A DNA stretch of 64,000 bases from Calothrix sp. FI2-JRJ7 (lineage in GTDB: Bacteria > Cyanobacteriota > Cyanobacteriia > Cyanobacteriales > Nostocaceae). Below the pieces are notes generated by a model that ran no database searches, was not told the origin of the DNA, and was given only the letters and a program-made list of their open reading frames with translations. Positions 27,301 through 34,461 of the stretch are shown here, in pieces. Numbering within the stretch: the first letter of the stretch is position 1; each line of letters starts with the position of its first letter. A program made the translations under genes and the position numbers. The DNA lies in NCBI GenBank assembly GCA_019359675.1, contig JAHHGX010000072.1, forward strand, positions 124,001-188,000. Direction: 5' to 3'.

Positions 27301-27846
27301 ATTTGCTGTACTATCGGCAATTGTATTGTTAACAGAAGCATATAGCGACGCACTAATGAGTTCTTGTACTGCTGTTAAAATATTTCCAATAGTATCTTTT
27401 TGCGCGCTCTTATTATAATCTGAACTGTTTGCAATTTGCTGCGAGTTTGAATTTACCAGATTAGACGAATCTAATTTATCTGACTGTGGCAATGTTGCAT
27501 TTGACGAGTTAGTAGGAGCAAAACCCTTAGATGGCTTTTTATTCTGTTTGGCTGATTTAGCATTAACAGTTACAGGGTCTTGCTTTTGAAACTCGCAAGC
27601 AATACTTTGATTTTTAGCATCAGTCGAGTTTGCTAATATTTTCGCAAATAAGTTGCTAACAAGGTCAGATTTATGCGACTTAGCACCAGGTAAAGAACAG
27701 TTTGGTGATTTAGCTGTTGCTGAACTGGCAATGCCACTTTTTAAAGTTGACACATTTGTCGCAGTTACATCTTGTTGAGATGCTACTGTTTTGACAATTG
27801 GGGGTGGTGTAGGTGGTAAAGCTAGGTAGAGCATACTTAAATACAA
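24376..27846 (-). CDS. Usher-like outer-membrane protein with low-complexity N-terminus and carboxypeptidase-regulatory-like C-terminus
   Basis: 1156 codons from TTG (27846); an ATG four codons later is equally possible. Residues 1-~330 are Ser/Thr/Asn/Gln/Lys-rich, with two copies of a helix reading VQELISAS(L/I)xAS. A domain at about 335-435 (PFLVEVSINGREIG, TLLIPLEDFAKLTGF) resembles an usher N-terminal domain. About 440-1000 is rich in alternating beta strands, with a plug-like Ig segment (FRGEVPPASFVQLRVGG, VGFNGIYEFVDVNL) matching the FimD/PapC pattern by eye. Two carboxypeptidase-regulatory-like beta domains end the protein (TGQTDSQGNFFIGGL; DKFGLYRLDSVPVGKYTLRV). It would translocate pilus subunits delivered by the upstream chaperone. 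Odd points: no signal peptide is visible and GGCGCC is rare. Assignment rests on pattern plus context. Confidence 0.7.
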   Translation of the reverse strand: MYLSMLYLALPPTPPPIVKTVASQQDVTATNVSTLKSGIASSATAKSPNCSLPGAKSHKSDLVSNLFAKILANSTDAKNQSIACEFQKQDPVTVNAKSAKQNKKPSKGFAPTNSSNATLPQSDKLDSSNLVNSNSQQIANSSDYNKSAQKDTIGNILTAVQELISASLYASVNNTIADSTANAEVSSKTESATVQDSTNPNNQATKADTAVNNQANQSTPKTETDLKVASSKSFDASKLLALVQELISASISASLSNTVNSNVDVAISDNSQKIASAKPEPANLQTDTNDSKPANEKKVAAAGNNINTNIQNTDNSNTDNSIQLARNPDEPFLVEVSINGREIGTIDVRLENKTLLIPLEDFAKLTGFTVEKAQGGYQVKTPLGTVKLDPNSLRQINGVSYISNTEIKNKLSISVELNIADLTLLADLPWRSNGEYRPRIPDLKPSIFAPQNGLSNLRQEFNWTSGGGSSSLRSSTLLGGRFLGGSVGLRLENNFENSPNVSEYYFYKREGQFRYQIGRQQIGLHPLVNGLNLTGLQFGYSNLPAESFGTSFNANELLPRRSRPVQTFRGEVPPASFVQLRVGGVVIAQQQVGFNGIYEFVDVNLAAGQNNEIEVLVFDRNNLRIPSEIRTVRVNSSDLLLPSGGNVQLAGVGISGNLIQDSFFSDFDSSYNGKLVGFYQLRQGLSSNLTFESTLQAVPDTLQAQAGLVWRLANPIILSASVGSSNDKLGYSTNLDIDFDKLEINANSQSLPRAYRIGRSDRAELYNHSLEMKYNFSNKFNLGFIARNRQDDVGSASYILPTFTLRPLSTLSLNGRPDIDGRYLFNAAYQPNFATRLAFNTYGDTYLSDLSYKFTNNYQLSFGTEFNNDLSPRYTVGLGYYPNNFRQLSWNLGLALRGGEVAPVAGASMEVLPGLLARIEYQGIPSKATSGNFGGFGDDRFSVTLVSDLSFARGRISPASYTGIGKERGAIAGKVVIEGGKGKFDLSGSNISVIDKRGQVVSTGQTDSQGNFFIGGLAEGNYIAEIQADELPVELSLAKTSVVAQVANSAVTRIDFPVRAEYGVAGRITDIAGQPVSEVKIELLNSLGARVLSGVTDKFGLYRLDSVPVGKYTLRVSLQDELNRNDLLPKRQVEIRNEFVYNQNLQLPISAAAKKK

Positions 27847-28057
27847 AAATTCAAATGGTTAGCACAGGCAATTAATAAAAAGACAGCAACTTGATTCTGA
27901 GTTTTAAATAATTACGCCCAGAAGATTAAGTATTTTGCTGTATACAATTACCTAGAAATAAATCGAGAGTTAGCGTAGCACACAAATTAAAGAGCTATTA
28001 GGTTTCAACTATTAGTTTGTAGCTACTTATGAATTAATTCAAATTGCTGTCACCAAA
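27847..28057. other. Gap between usher-like and chaperone genes
   Basis: 211 bp, AT-rich. A short minus-strand open frame just upstream of the usher gene reads VAVFLLIACAN, resembling a signal segment, but it is out of frame and lacks a start. Nothing else is evident. Confidence 0.5.
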
Positions 28058-28957
28058 CTATTTTTTTGGTGTTAATACAGGCTTTGCTGGCTGTTGGGGT
28101 ACGCTTACATTTGCTGGAATTGTAAAAGGAATACCCTTATCGATTCCTACGTTATTCAAATCGCCATTAATATCTAGTACGTAATTACCTGGGGGTAGCT
28201 TTTTAGTTATTGGCATTACTAACTGACGCTTTGTACCAGGTAGAACTGGAGTTGTCTGCAATTCTCCAACTTCAAGGATATTTGCTGGTAATTTAACATC
28301 TGCCTTACCAATATTTGATATCACCTGTGTTGCTTTCGCTCCAGGGTAGTTACCCGCGCGCCAAATTGCATACTGACCTTTCATACGGACACTAGCATTA
28401 CCTGTACTCGAAATGTCAAATATGGCGTTTGTAGCATTAGGTTTGATATCAACATTTATTGAGTTGAGTACGCTTGCGCGTTTAATATCACCAGAGTAAG
28501 CGTAAACAACAACACCTAAACGACCAATAGTTGTAAGCCCCTGAGAATTTTTTTGGCGATTAGATAAAACTTCCTCAAGATAAATAACTGCGCGATGCTC
28601 GCCATCTTTCGGTTTAACCTTTGGACGGATTGCAAAGCGCAAGTTTTGCGAACTGCGCGGGGGAATTACAAAACGAGCAGGTGTAAAAACAATCCACTGA
28701 TCTAAAGATTGGTCGCTAGACTCAGTTACTTGGAGTTTATTCTGTTCATTTAAAGTCCAATTCTTAACATAAGCTTGCATTTCTACTGGCTCTGAGGACA
28801 AGTTCATAATCTTTAGTGACTGCGAACGTCCTTTTCCATTCATTTCAATTTCAAACTTTGGTGGACTAACACCAACTTCCAATGCAAGCGCTTGTGGAGT
28901 AGATAGTGCGATTGTTCCGATTAAACCTAAAGCCGTTAATTGTTTTTTGTATAGCAT
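28058..28957 (-). CDS. PapD-like periplasmic pilus chaperone
   Basis: 299 residues. A Sec signal (MLYKKQLTALGLIGTIALS, cleavage after QALA) precedes two Ig-like domains. The first has the chaperone pattern: VSPPKFEIEMNGKGRSQSLKI, split as VSPPKFEIEM and RSQSLKIMN, then FTPARFVIPPRSSQNLRFAI and EHRAVIYLEE, matching the conserved F1-G1 strand region of PapD-type chaperones. The second domain carries VRMKGQYAIWRAG. Family members bind subunits in the periplasm and hand them to an usher; the usher-like gene lies 211 bp downstream on the same strand. It is longer than PapD (~240 aa), with a Pro-rich tail (QQPAKPVLTP). Confidence 0.82.
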   Translation of the reverse strand: MLYKKQLTALGLIGTIALSTPQALALEVGVSPPKFEIEMNGKGRSQSLKIMNLSSEPVEMQAYVKNWTLNEQNKLQVTESSDQSLDQWIVFTPARFVIPPRSSQNLRFAIRPKVKPKDGEHRAVIYLEEVLSNRQKNSQGLTTIGRLGVVVYAYSGDIKRASVLNSINVDIKPNATNAIFDISSTGNASVRMKGQYAIWRAGNYPGAKATQVISNIGKADVKLPANILEVGELQTTPVLPGTKRQLVMPITKKLPPGNYVLDINGDLNNVGIDKGIPFTIPANVSVPQQPAKPVLTPKK

Positions 28958-29032
28958 TTGAACTCTCGATTTAAGACATTAGGGACTGAATAGTAAGAAT
29001 TAATTACAAGCTAAATAAATAATTACAAATAA

Positions 29033-29566
29033 CTAGCGAATACTTTGTAAACATACACCATCTTTACTCTTGATACATATCCTGAGAGTGCCATTGTAAG
29101 CTCCAGCACTGGTAGCTCGTGTTGGGTCAAACTTAAATCTAACTTGCCCTCGAATAGTTGCACTATTCTCGTTAGCGTTTTGCGAAAATATATCAGCTTG
29201 TACATGCTCAACAGTTACATTAACCATCCCATTAGAGCCATCAGTATTGGTAAAAATACCTGGCTGCTCATACGTGACTTCTAATGATGTTGGAAGTTTG
29301 TCAAGTCGCACTACTTTCTCCCACGTGGCAACGCGCTCAACATTTTGAATAAAACTAAAACTAGGAGTACTCAACAATTCTGTTGAGTTATTTGCGTATC
29401 CTTGCTGTACAGCAAATACGTTAGAAACCCCGTCTAAAATTATTTTATCAGTTGATTGACCACTTCCTAAAGGTGGTGTGTTTTGCGCTAAAGCTTTTAC
29501 TGTAGGTAAAGTAAAAAGTACTGTAAATGCTACTAAATACTGTAAAAGTTTGAATTGATAATTCAT
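29033..29566 (-). CDS. Secreted fimbrial-subunit-like protein
   Basis: 177 residues. N-terminal signal (YLVAFTVLFTLPTVKALA), then a beta-rich domain of about 150 residues that ends with a short Cys pair (LRICIKSKDGVCLQ). Its place immediately upstream of the chaperone (75 bp) and downstream of the major-subunit-like gene suggests a minor subunit or tip protein of the same fibre. I see no recognisable receptor-binding domain. Identity as a subunit is inference from signal peptide, beta-rich composition and gene order. Confidence 0.65.
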   Translation of the reverse strand: MNYQFKLLQYLVAFTVLFTLPTVKALAQNTPPLGSGQSTDKIILDGVSNVFAVQQGYANNSTELLSTPSFSFIQNVERVATWEKVVRLDKLPTSLEVTYEQPGIFTNTDGSNGMVNVTVEHVQADIFSQNANENSATIRGQVRFKFDPTRATSAGAYNGTLRICIKSKDGVCLQSIR

Positions 29567-29914
29567 AATTTTAGTACCGAGTCAACGAAAAATTTAACGA
29601 TAGTGTAACCGCATATTAAATTAAAATTTAATAAAATATTTACGTTTACTCATTCCTGAACTATAGAGAATATAAATTGTGCAGCTACTATGTACAATAC
29701 TTGCTCAATTATCAAATTTTCAAACTTTTAATATACTAACTTTTGGCTTTTAAAGCTCTACATAGCAAGAACCTTAAAAGCAATCAACAACAAAAGCAAA
29801 TTAAAAGTATCCAGATTTTATTTTTGAACTGGAAGCAGGCACGGCGCCTGCACCAGCAACTATGACCGTTAAGCTTTATCTATCTCGTTGTGCCTGATGC
29901 CTAACAAGACAAAA
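29567..29914. other. Gap between the two subunit-like genes, with a hairpin
   Basis: 348 bp. On the minus strand, soon after the stop of the major-subunit-like gene, GCAGGC-GCCGT-GCCTGC (29835-29851) forms a 6-bp-stem hairpin containing the GGCGCC palindrome. It could trim the message so that the first gene is expressed more than the rest (inference). The remainder is AT-rich with no ORF. Confidence 0.55.
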
Positions 29915-30505
29915 TTAAAGTTCGGCAAGAGCTTCGACTGTTAATAACCCAGCTCCAGTGTAACTTCCAGCAGTAGCTTCAGTTGTATCAAAGATAAGGT
30001 CAACACCACCTACAATTGGAGTTCTAGCATTCGTAGGAGTTCCCGAACCACCGTTAACAGTTACACTCTTAAGAACAATTTTGTCTGTACTTGCTGCATC
30101 TGCATTTGCCAATACAGTTTGTTGAGTATCTGTATCAGTTATTTTAGGTGTAACTGTAACATTAATAGGTCTACTACCGTTAGACCAAACAGCAAATAGC
30201 TCCTTAACATTTTTTGTTACTTCTGTGTCTGTACCTGCACCAATTCTGGGCACGGTTCTCATTAAGGTTCCGGTACCATCAGTAGTATCTGAACCACCAG
30301 TGTTGTAATCGCTTTCTTGGAGAGCGCCTAAGTCACCTTGGGTAATTTGCAAGTTGATTGTTTTGAATGTACGTAGGTAAATTCCAGGCTGAATAGTAAC
30401 GTTAACATCAACATCTTGCTTAACTGCATGAGCAGGTGCCGCAAAAATTGCGCTACCTAGTGCTGCTACGCTTGCTGCAACGATACCTAAAATCTTCTTA
30501 TTCAT
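29915..30505 (-). CDS. Major pilin-subunit-like secreted protein, Cys-free
   Basis: 196 residues from the ATG at 30505 (MNKKILGIVAASVAALG), chosen because GGAG lies about 11 bases upstream; a longer start at 30589 has no such site. A classic Sec signal ends APAHA. The mature N-terminus begins VKQDVDVNVTIQPG, whose alternating V-V-V-I could be a donor strand. The rest is Thr/Asp/Gly-rich and beta-like, has no Cys, and ends in LTVEALAEL. First gene of the minus-strand locus, with a long leader carrying a terminator and a possible RNA fold. Likely the abundant shaft subunit; it could instead be a non-fimbrial surface protein. Confidence 0.68.
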   Translation of the reverse strand: MNKKILGIVAASVAALGSAIFAAPAHAVKQDVDVNVTIQPGIYLRTFKTINLQITQGDLGALQESDYNTGGSDTTDGTGTLMRTVPRIGAGTDTEVTKNVKELFAVWSNGSRPINVTVTPKITDTDTQQTVLANADAASTDKIVLKSVTVNGGSGTPTNARTPIVGGVDLIFDTTEATAGSYTGAGLLTVEALAEL

Positions 30506-30616
30506 GAGATAAATTACTCCAAAAATGTTCAATTCAGTTAGTAGATTCAGATTTTTAAGTTTGATCAACTCTCGCTTTGTACTCATCAAAGCTAATAATT
30601 TTTTTTGTTAATTATT

Positions 30617-30675
30617 TGTTGATAGAGCTTCCCTGGCTAGCCGGAGAGTTTGCGATGAAATACAATGTGTCAACA
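30617..30675 (-). ncRNA. Candidate structured leader element upstream of the subunit gene
   Basis: On the minus strand TGTTGA and TCAACA (6 bp) close a 47-base segment that includes ATCGCAAACTCTCCGGCTAG and an internal imperfect stem around GGCTAGCC. It lies 112 bp upstream of the subunit start. It faintly recalls parts of c-di-GMP-I riboswitches but lacks the GGCAAACC half. Only a candidate; covariation is needed. Confidence 0.3.
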
Positions 30676-30888
30676 TCAAGTAGATGTTAATGATTTATTT
30701 TCTATATATGAACCTTTACCTATAAAGCACTCCTCTTTGAATCAAAAACTGTAAATACCACACAAAACACCACAAGAACCTTCGCGTGTAATTTTTATTT
30801 CTTTACATCGCTCGATTACATAAAGAATTTAACTCTTTTAAACTCAAACTACCTTCAGTAAGAATATGGAATTCTGAGGCATTGACAA

Positions 30889-30918
30889 CAAAAAATACTC
30901 AGTAACAACACTGAGTAT
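30889..30918 (-). terminator. Intrinsic terminator on the minus strand
   Basis: ATACTCAGT-GTTGTT-ACTGAGTAT followed by a T-run (30895-30889). It points toward the subunit gene about 390 bp downstream, and no convincing gene precedes it on this strand. It may end a small RNA made from 30919-31080, or act as an attenuator in a long leader. Confidence 0.75.
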
Positions 30919-31235
30919 AGAAAAATGCCTGAGTTATATATGATTCTAGGTTGTTGGCGGTTGAAGCCTTTAACATTTGCAATTTCTCCTGTCAATGTGC
31001 TAGTGAAGCGAAAAAATTGAGAATCTGGGTAGCACAAGAGAAGCTTTACATACTAATATTCTTTACGTAATCGAATATTTATAAACAGGAATAAAATAAA
31101 ACCAACAACAATCTATCTTGTGGAGTCGGTTCTTGTGGGATGGGCACCATAAGCGAGTTACCATATCAAGAACGAGGCTTGCGATGCTGCCGTAGGGTGG
31201 AATGTCGCTTACGCGGATCTAAAAAATTGTATTGT
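30919..31235. other. Non-coding region upstream of the terminator
   Basis: About 320 bp with no supported gene. It holds the dispersed motif TCTTGTGGGATGGGC (also near 1994, 32890, 43076-43110) and CTTGTGGAGTCGG. On the minus strand a 60-codon frame here overlaps the terminator and looks spurious. Confidence 0.5.
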
Positions 31236-31266
31236 TAGGTTGGGTTCCGTTCCTCCACCCAACCTA
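31236..31266. repeat. TAGGTTGGGT / ACCCAACCTA hairpin repeat
   Basis: A 10-bp inverted repeat around TCCGTTCCTCC. The same family appears, larger, at 40614-40689 and as a half-site near 16374. Confidence 0.8.
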
Positions 31267-31298
31267 CAGTTCGCTCAAATCATTGGCAATCGTAGTAA

Positions 31299-31356
31299 GG
31301 TGCGTGACGCTTGATGATTTTCGCTTCGTTGTATGATTGTTGTAGCGTCACGCACC
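31299..31356. repeat. Dispersed hairpin repeat GGTGCGTGACGCT ... AGCGTCACGCACC, copy 2
   Basis: Same 13-bp arms as 5023-5082 with a different loop. It ends 20 bp before the ATG of the sensor kinase, so it lies in that gene's leader. Confidence 0.88.
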
Positions 31357-31376
31357 CTACATGTGTCGGGTATAGC

Positions 31377-32852
31377 ATGTTTCAAGCGACTCGTCGGCGC
31401 CTAGCGCTCTGGTACACTTCAATTACAGCTGTATTACTACTATTGTTTGCGAGCGGAGTATACTTATACGTTCGTAATACATTAGTTGAACGTGTTGATG
31501 ATACTTTGAACCATGTGGTCGAAGTCGTTGAGCGTGCGCTTGTAATTGAACAGGTAAATCGTCAAAAAAAGGAATACCGTATAAATGTAGAAGCGAGTTT
31601 TCGCAATAATGCAAATTCGGTAGAAGATGACCGTATTGATATCGAATGGTTTAGTCCTACAGGGGAGTTACTTTGGACGACGTTCCCTGAACCTATAAAT
31701 ATTCCTATTCACTCAAACCGTAACGGTGAGACTGTTCGCATCGAAAACAAAGGAATCCACTCTACACCTGTACAGACGCGATTATTAAGAGCGGGACACT
31801 ACGTGAACACGTCTCTACACCCAGCACTATTATTGCGTCAAGTTACTGACCGTGTGGAAATTGGGCGCCAGGTTTTAGGATATTTACGTGTGAGTCATCC
31901 TTGGTTTGAAGTGTCAAAACCTAGTCGGCAATTAATGTTTGATTTGGCTTTGGGAACTAGTTTAATGGTGCTTTCGGTTGCTTACTGCGGTTGGTTTCTC
32001 TCTGGAAAAGCTATGGAACCTGTTTTGGAGTCTTACCAACGCTTAAAACAGTTTACCGCTGATGCTTCCCATGAGTTGCGAAGTCCTATTGCCCTAATTC
32101 AAACGAATGTGCAGGTTGCGCTATCTGATTTAGAATCAAATTTACAGGCAAATGAAACTAACGGCGCCACTAAGTGGCACTACAAGCAACAATTAAAAAT
32201 AATCGAAAAACTTACGCAGCGTTTAGGCAAGCTAGTTAATGATTTACTATTCCTTGCGCGTCAAGATAGCGGTATTAGCAAAGATATATTTTCATCATGT
32301 CCACTCGATGCTCTACTAATGGAAGTAGTGGAAGAACAGCAGTTGCTTGCAAAAGAGAAACAAATTACGCTTTCATTGACATTAATTGACCCTCCTGAGA
32401 CAGAAACTAATCCAGAAGTACTTGATAACTGGTTTGCGCTAAATGGTGACTGGGGTCAACTTGTGCGATTATTTACAAATTTAATAGGCAACGCATTACG
32501 TTACACTCCATCTGGTGGCACAGTAGATATAGAATTGACACGTATCGAATCTATTTATCGAGTATCTGGACTGCGTTATCTTACTCCTTTGCTGAAAGTA
32601 AAAGTGAGTGACACTGGCATCGGTATTCCTACTGAAGCTTTACCAAAATTATTTGACCGTTTTTACCGAGCAGACCCAGCACGCGCACATAACCAGAGTG
32701 AAATTACTGAAAAAGCAACTGGTTCAGGTTTAGGTTTAGCTATTGCCCAAGCTATAGTGGAACTCCATCAAGGTCAAATTCAAGTTGAAAGTATAGTTGG
32801 TAGGGGTACAACGTTTATCGTCACATTACCTATTGTTAAGAGTCACGAGTAA
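31377..32852 (+). CDS. Sensor histidine kinase with periplasmic domain
   Basis: 491 residues from the ATG at 31377 (MFQATRRRLALWYTS); an ATG at 31311 lies inside the hairpin repeat and is rejected. TM helix about 13-31, a periplasmic domain (about 32-183), second TM about 186-206, HisKA with DASHELRSPIALIQ (His about 231), N-box NLIGNALRYTP, G1 DTGIGIP, F-box LFDRFYR and G2 GSGLGLAIA. All catalytic motifs are intact. A 51-base hairpin repeat (31769-31819) is inserted in frame in the periplasmic domain and adds about 17 residues (VQTRLLRAGHYVNTSLH). No response regulator is adjacent. Family homologues from memory are OmpR-partner kinases of cyanobacteria; the signal is unknown. Confidence 0.9.
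   Translation: MFQATRRRLALWYTSITAVLLLLFASGVYLYVRNTLVERVDDTLNHVVEVVERALVIEQVNRQKKEYRINVEASFRNNANSVEDDRIDIEWFSPTGELLWTTFPEPINIPIHSNRNGETVRIENKGIHSTPVQTRLLRAGHYVNTSLHPALLLRQVTDRVEIGRQVLGYLRVSHPWFEVSKPSRQLMFDLALGTSLMVLSVAYCGWFLSGKAMEPVLESYQRLKQFTADASHELRSPIALIQTNVQVALSDLESNLQANETNGATKWHYKQQLKIIEKLTQRLGKLVNDLLFLARQDSGISKDIFSSCPLDALLMEVVEEQQLLAKEKQITLSLTLIDPPETETNPEVLDNWFALNGDWGQLVRLFTNLIGNALRYTPSGGTVDIELTRIESIYRVSGLRYLTPLLKVKVSDTGIGIPTEALPKLFDRFYRADPARAHNQSEITEKATGSGLGLAIAQAIVELHQGQIQVESIVGRGTTFIVTLPIVKSHE
31769..31819. repeat. TGTAGAGACG-type repeat inserted in frame in a kinase gene
   Basis: TGTACAGACGCG ... CGTGAACACGTCTCTACA, 51 bp, same family as 12886, 20732 and 57046. Its length is a multiple of three, so the kinase frame survives. 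Confidence 0.8.
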
Positions 32853-33073
32853 GCTTATATACTTTGAGGAGGACGGGCAAGGATGCCCATCCCACAAGAG
32901 TTTCATTTATGGCTATTATGTAGGTTAAATACCAACAGCCCTGGTAGTGTGGCTTTCATGTACTAGCAGGCGCCAGATTATATAATTGTAAGTGTGGGGA
33001 TTATCAAAAGGTTTATGGAATCATGCGGAACATGGGAATATATTTGTTGTTAGCAAAAAATATGTAAAGCATA

Positions 33074-33259
33074 ATGAAAGTTAAGGAAATAATTAACCTT
33101 ATTGAAGATGATGGTTGGTATTTAACTAGAACAAGGGGGAGTCATCGCCAATATAAACATCCGGGAAAATCTGGTTTAGTTACAGTACCCGGTAAACCCT
33201 CGGATGATTTAGCCCCAGGAACATTGAATAGTATTTTGAAACAAGCCCAACTTGAATAA
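33074..33259 (+). CDS. hicA: HicA family toxin
   Basis: 61 residues. Typical HicA double-stranded-RNA-binding-like fold with the catalytic His in TRGSHRQYKHP and the C-terminal PGTLNSILKQAQL helix. HicA toxins cleave mRNA; activity is blocked by HicB. The gene is 54 bp upstream of hicB on the same strand, the usual hicA-hicB order. Length and motifs are intact. It lies in a region littered with broken toxin-antitoxin genes, so this is apparently the only intact pair. Confidence 0.92.
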   Translation: MKVKEIINLIEDDGWYLTRTRGSHRQYKHPGKSGLVTVPGKPSDDLAPGTLNSILKQAQLE

Positions 33260-33313
33260 TCAGATTTAACATCAGTTAATATATATATAAGAACAATAAC
33301 AAGAGGAAAAGTA

Positions 33314-33523
33314 ATGCGTTACGCCATTGTAATTGAAAAAGCAGAAAATAATTACTCAGCTTATGTACCAGATTTACCTGGATGTGTAGCAACTGGAAAA
33401 ACTGTAGAGGAAATTGAAAGAGAAATTCAAGAAGCTATTGTTTTTCATTTAGAAGGGTTACATGAGGAAGGTTTACCAATTCCTGAAGCTACTAGTTTAT
33501 GTGAGTATGTTGAGGTTGCATAA
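33314..33523 (+). CDS. hicB: HicB family antitoxin
   Basis: 69 residues: the partial RNase-H-like domain with YAIVIEKAENNYSAYVPDLPG, split here as YAIVIEKAE and YSAYVPDLPGCVATG, and the EIQEAIVFHLEGL helix. AGAGGAAAAG just upstream of the ATG gives a good ribosome-binding site. No C-terminal HTH/RHH DNA-binding domain is present, so it belongs to the short HicB type; regulation of the pair may depend on another factor. Confidence 0.92.
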   Translation: MRYAIVIEKAENNYSAYVPDLPGCVATGKTVEEIEREIQEAIVFHLEGLHEEGLPIPEATSLCEYVEVA

Positions 33524-33621
33524 ATTTTAGAAGATTATTTTACTCTGAAGCTCAAGGTTTTTCTGGTACTTTAATAATCTTTGTTAGTTCTATTACATTG
33601 GTTCCATATGGAAAATATATT

Positions 33622-33810
33622 ATGATATCTTTATTATGCGATATAGCAATCGATTTTGATGCCCAGTCAGCTTACCAAGCATCAGATATTCAAAAACTAA
33701 TAAATCAAATACAAACAGCATTAACAGAAGCAGAGGACACAAACTTTGTGGTTGTGCTTAAAAATGTTTATTACCTAACTATGAAGGCTTTCTCTGTTTT
33801 ATATGACTAG
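33622..33810 (+). CDS. Small hypothetical ORF
   Basis: 62 codons from the ATG at 33622 (MISLLCDIAIDFDAQ). No family recognised. It contains a helical stretch SDIQKLINQIQTALTEAE. It may be a remnant or a true small gene; spacing from hicB (about 100 bp) does not help. Low confidence. Confidence 0.3.
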   Translation: MISLLCDIAIDFDAQSAYQASDIQKLINQIQTALTEAEDTNFVVVLKNVYYLTMKAFSVLYD

Positions 33811-34005
33811 AGCAGTTTAAGAAAGTTTATGGCGCCTGGAAGTAAGTTTAACCTTTGATTTTTCGCGCTTCGAGCGGGAATGAATCAGCCCTGCGCGCTC
33901 TCAGGGGGGAAAACAAAAATTTTTAGCCTCTCTTATTAACGAGAGAAAAGAAATGTTTTTAGCCCCCGAATTCGCGTTCTTGTTAGGGGGATAAAACATA
34001 CTTTG
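33811..34005. other. Gap with C-run/G-run hairpin debris
   Basis: Contains AGCCCCCGAATTCGCG ... TTAGGGGG and AGCCCTGCGCGC ... CAGGGGGG, both potential hairpins of the CCCCC/GGGGG dispersed type. No toxin gene is left here although the broken antitoxin (34006-34427) would normally be followed by one. Confidence 0.55.
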
Positions 34006-34427
34006 TTACATATATTCCTGGAATTCTTCTAACGGTTCGTCAAAATCGTCTGACATCCGAACCGAACCTTTTGCGCTACCTGGTTGACGGTCAGGCTTTA
34101 TCCTTGGTGTAACTGGCGCCAATCTTACAACGGGCAGGTTATCCTTAGTAATTACAATTTCTTCACCGTAACTGACATCTTGCACATCTACGTATAAATT
34201 CTTAATTTAAAATAAGATTGTTTTTAATATTACAACTATAGGCAGTCCATTTTAATGGACTTATGCTATTAGCCTACGGACTTTCAGTCCTAGGCGGGTA
34301 TGAGCGTAGTTACAGATTCGGCAATTAATATTACATGTAAAAATGTAGGTGCAAGATATAAGGTAAGGGCTGCATCAATATATTGAGTTAGATTTTCGGA
34401 TGCTTCAGCAATAGAGATTTGCTTCAT
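34006..34427 (-). pseudogene. Phd/YefM-type antitoxin gene, split by a MITE-like insertion
   Basis: Two minus-strand pieces fit one antitoxin. The first begins at the ATG at 34427 and reads MKQISIAEASENLTQYIDAA; the second, up to the stop at 34006, reads GEEIVITKDNLPVVRLAPVT, then RQPGSAKGSVRMSDDFDEPL and EYM. Joined, they give a normal ~75-residue antitoxin with the RQPGSAKG motif I associate with cyanobacterial members. They are separated by about 191 bp that bears terminal inverted repeats (34172-34362). No PIN toxin follows, so the locus is dead. Confidence 0.85.
34172..34362. mobile_element. MITE-like element inside the antitoxin gene
   Basis: About 191 bp, no ORF. Terminal inverted repeats CTGACATCTTGCAC (left) and CTTATATCTTGCAC (right, reverse strand) match at 12 of 14 positions. 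GTAA flanks both ends (34168-34171 and 34363-34366) and could be the target duplication. Inside is a perfect hairpin GTCCATT/AATGGAC near 34244-34261. Small size, TIRs, no coding and the split host gene all indicate a non-autonomous transposon. Confidence 0.8.
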
Positions 34428-34461
34428 AACTTAATTTTAGCTTTTTTAACCCAGAGAAGGA

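Noticed and set aside
27840..27960. Signal peptide for the usher encoded just upstream (VAVFLLIACAN)
   Set aside because: It is in a different frame, has no start codon and is closed by stops on both sides; kept only as a note.
30600..30700. c-di-GMP-I (GEMM) riboswitch
   Set aside because: Only the CGCAAA...CTCCGG stretch is similar; the partner GGCAAACC half and the receptor helices are not found.
30855..31037. 60-codon minus-strand ORF
   Set aside because: It overlaps the intrinsic terminator and has no recognisable sequence; more likely non-coding.
31311..31376. N-terminal extension of the sensor kinase
   Set aside because: The extra 22 codons are encoded inside a dispersed hairpin repeat; the ATG at 31377 gives a normal N-terminus.
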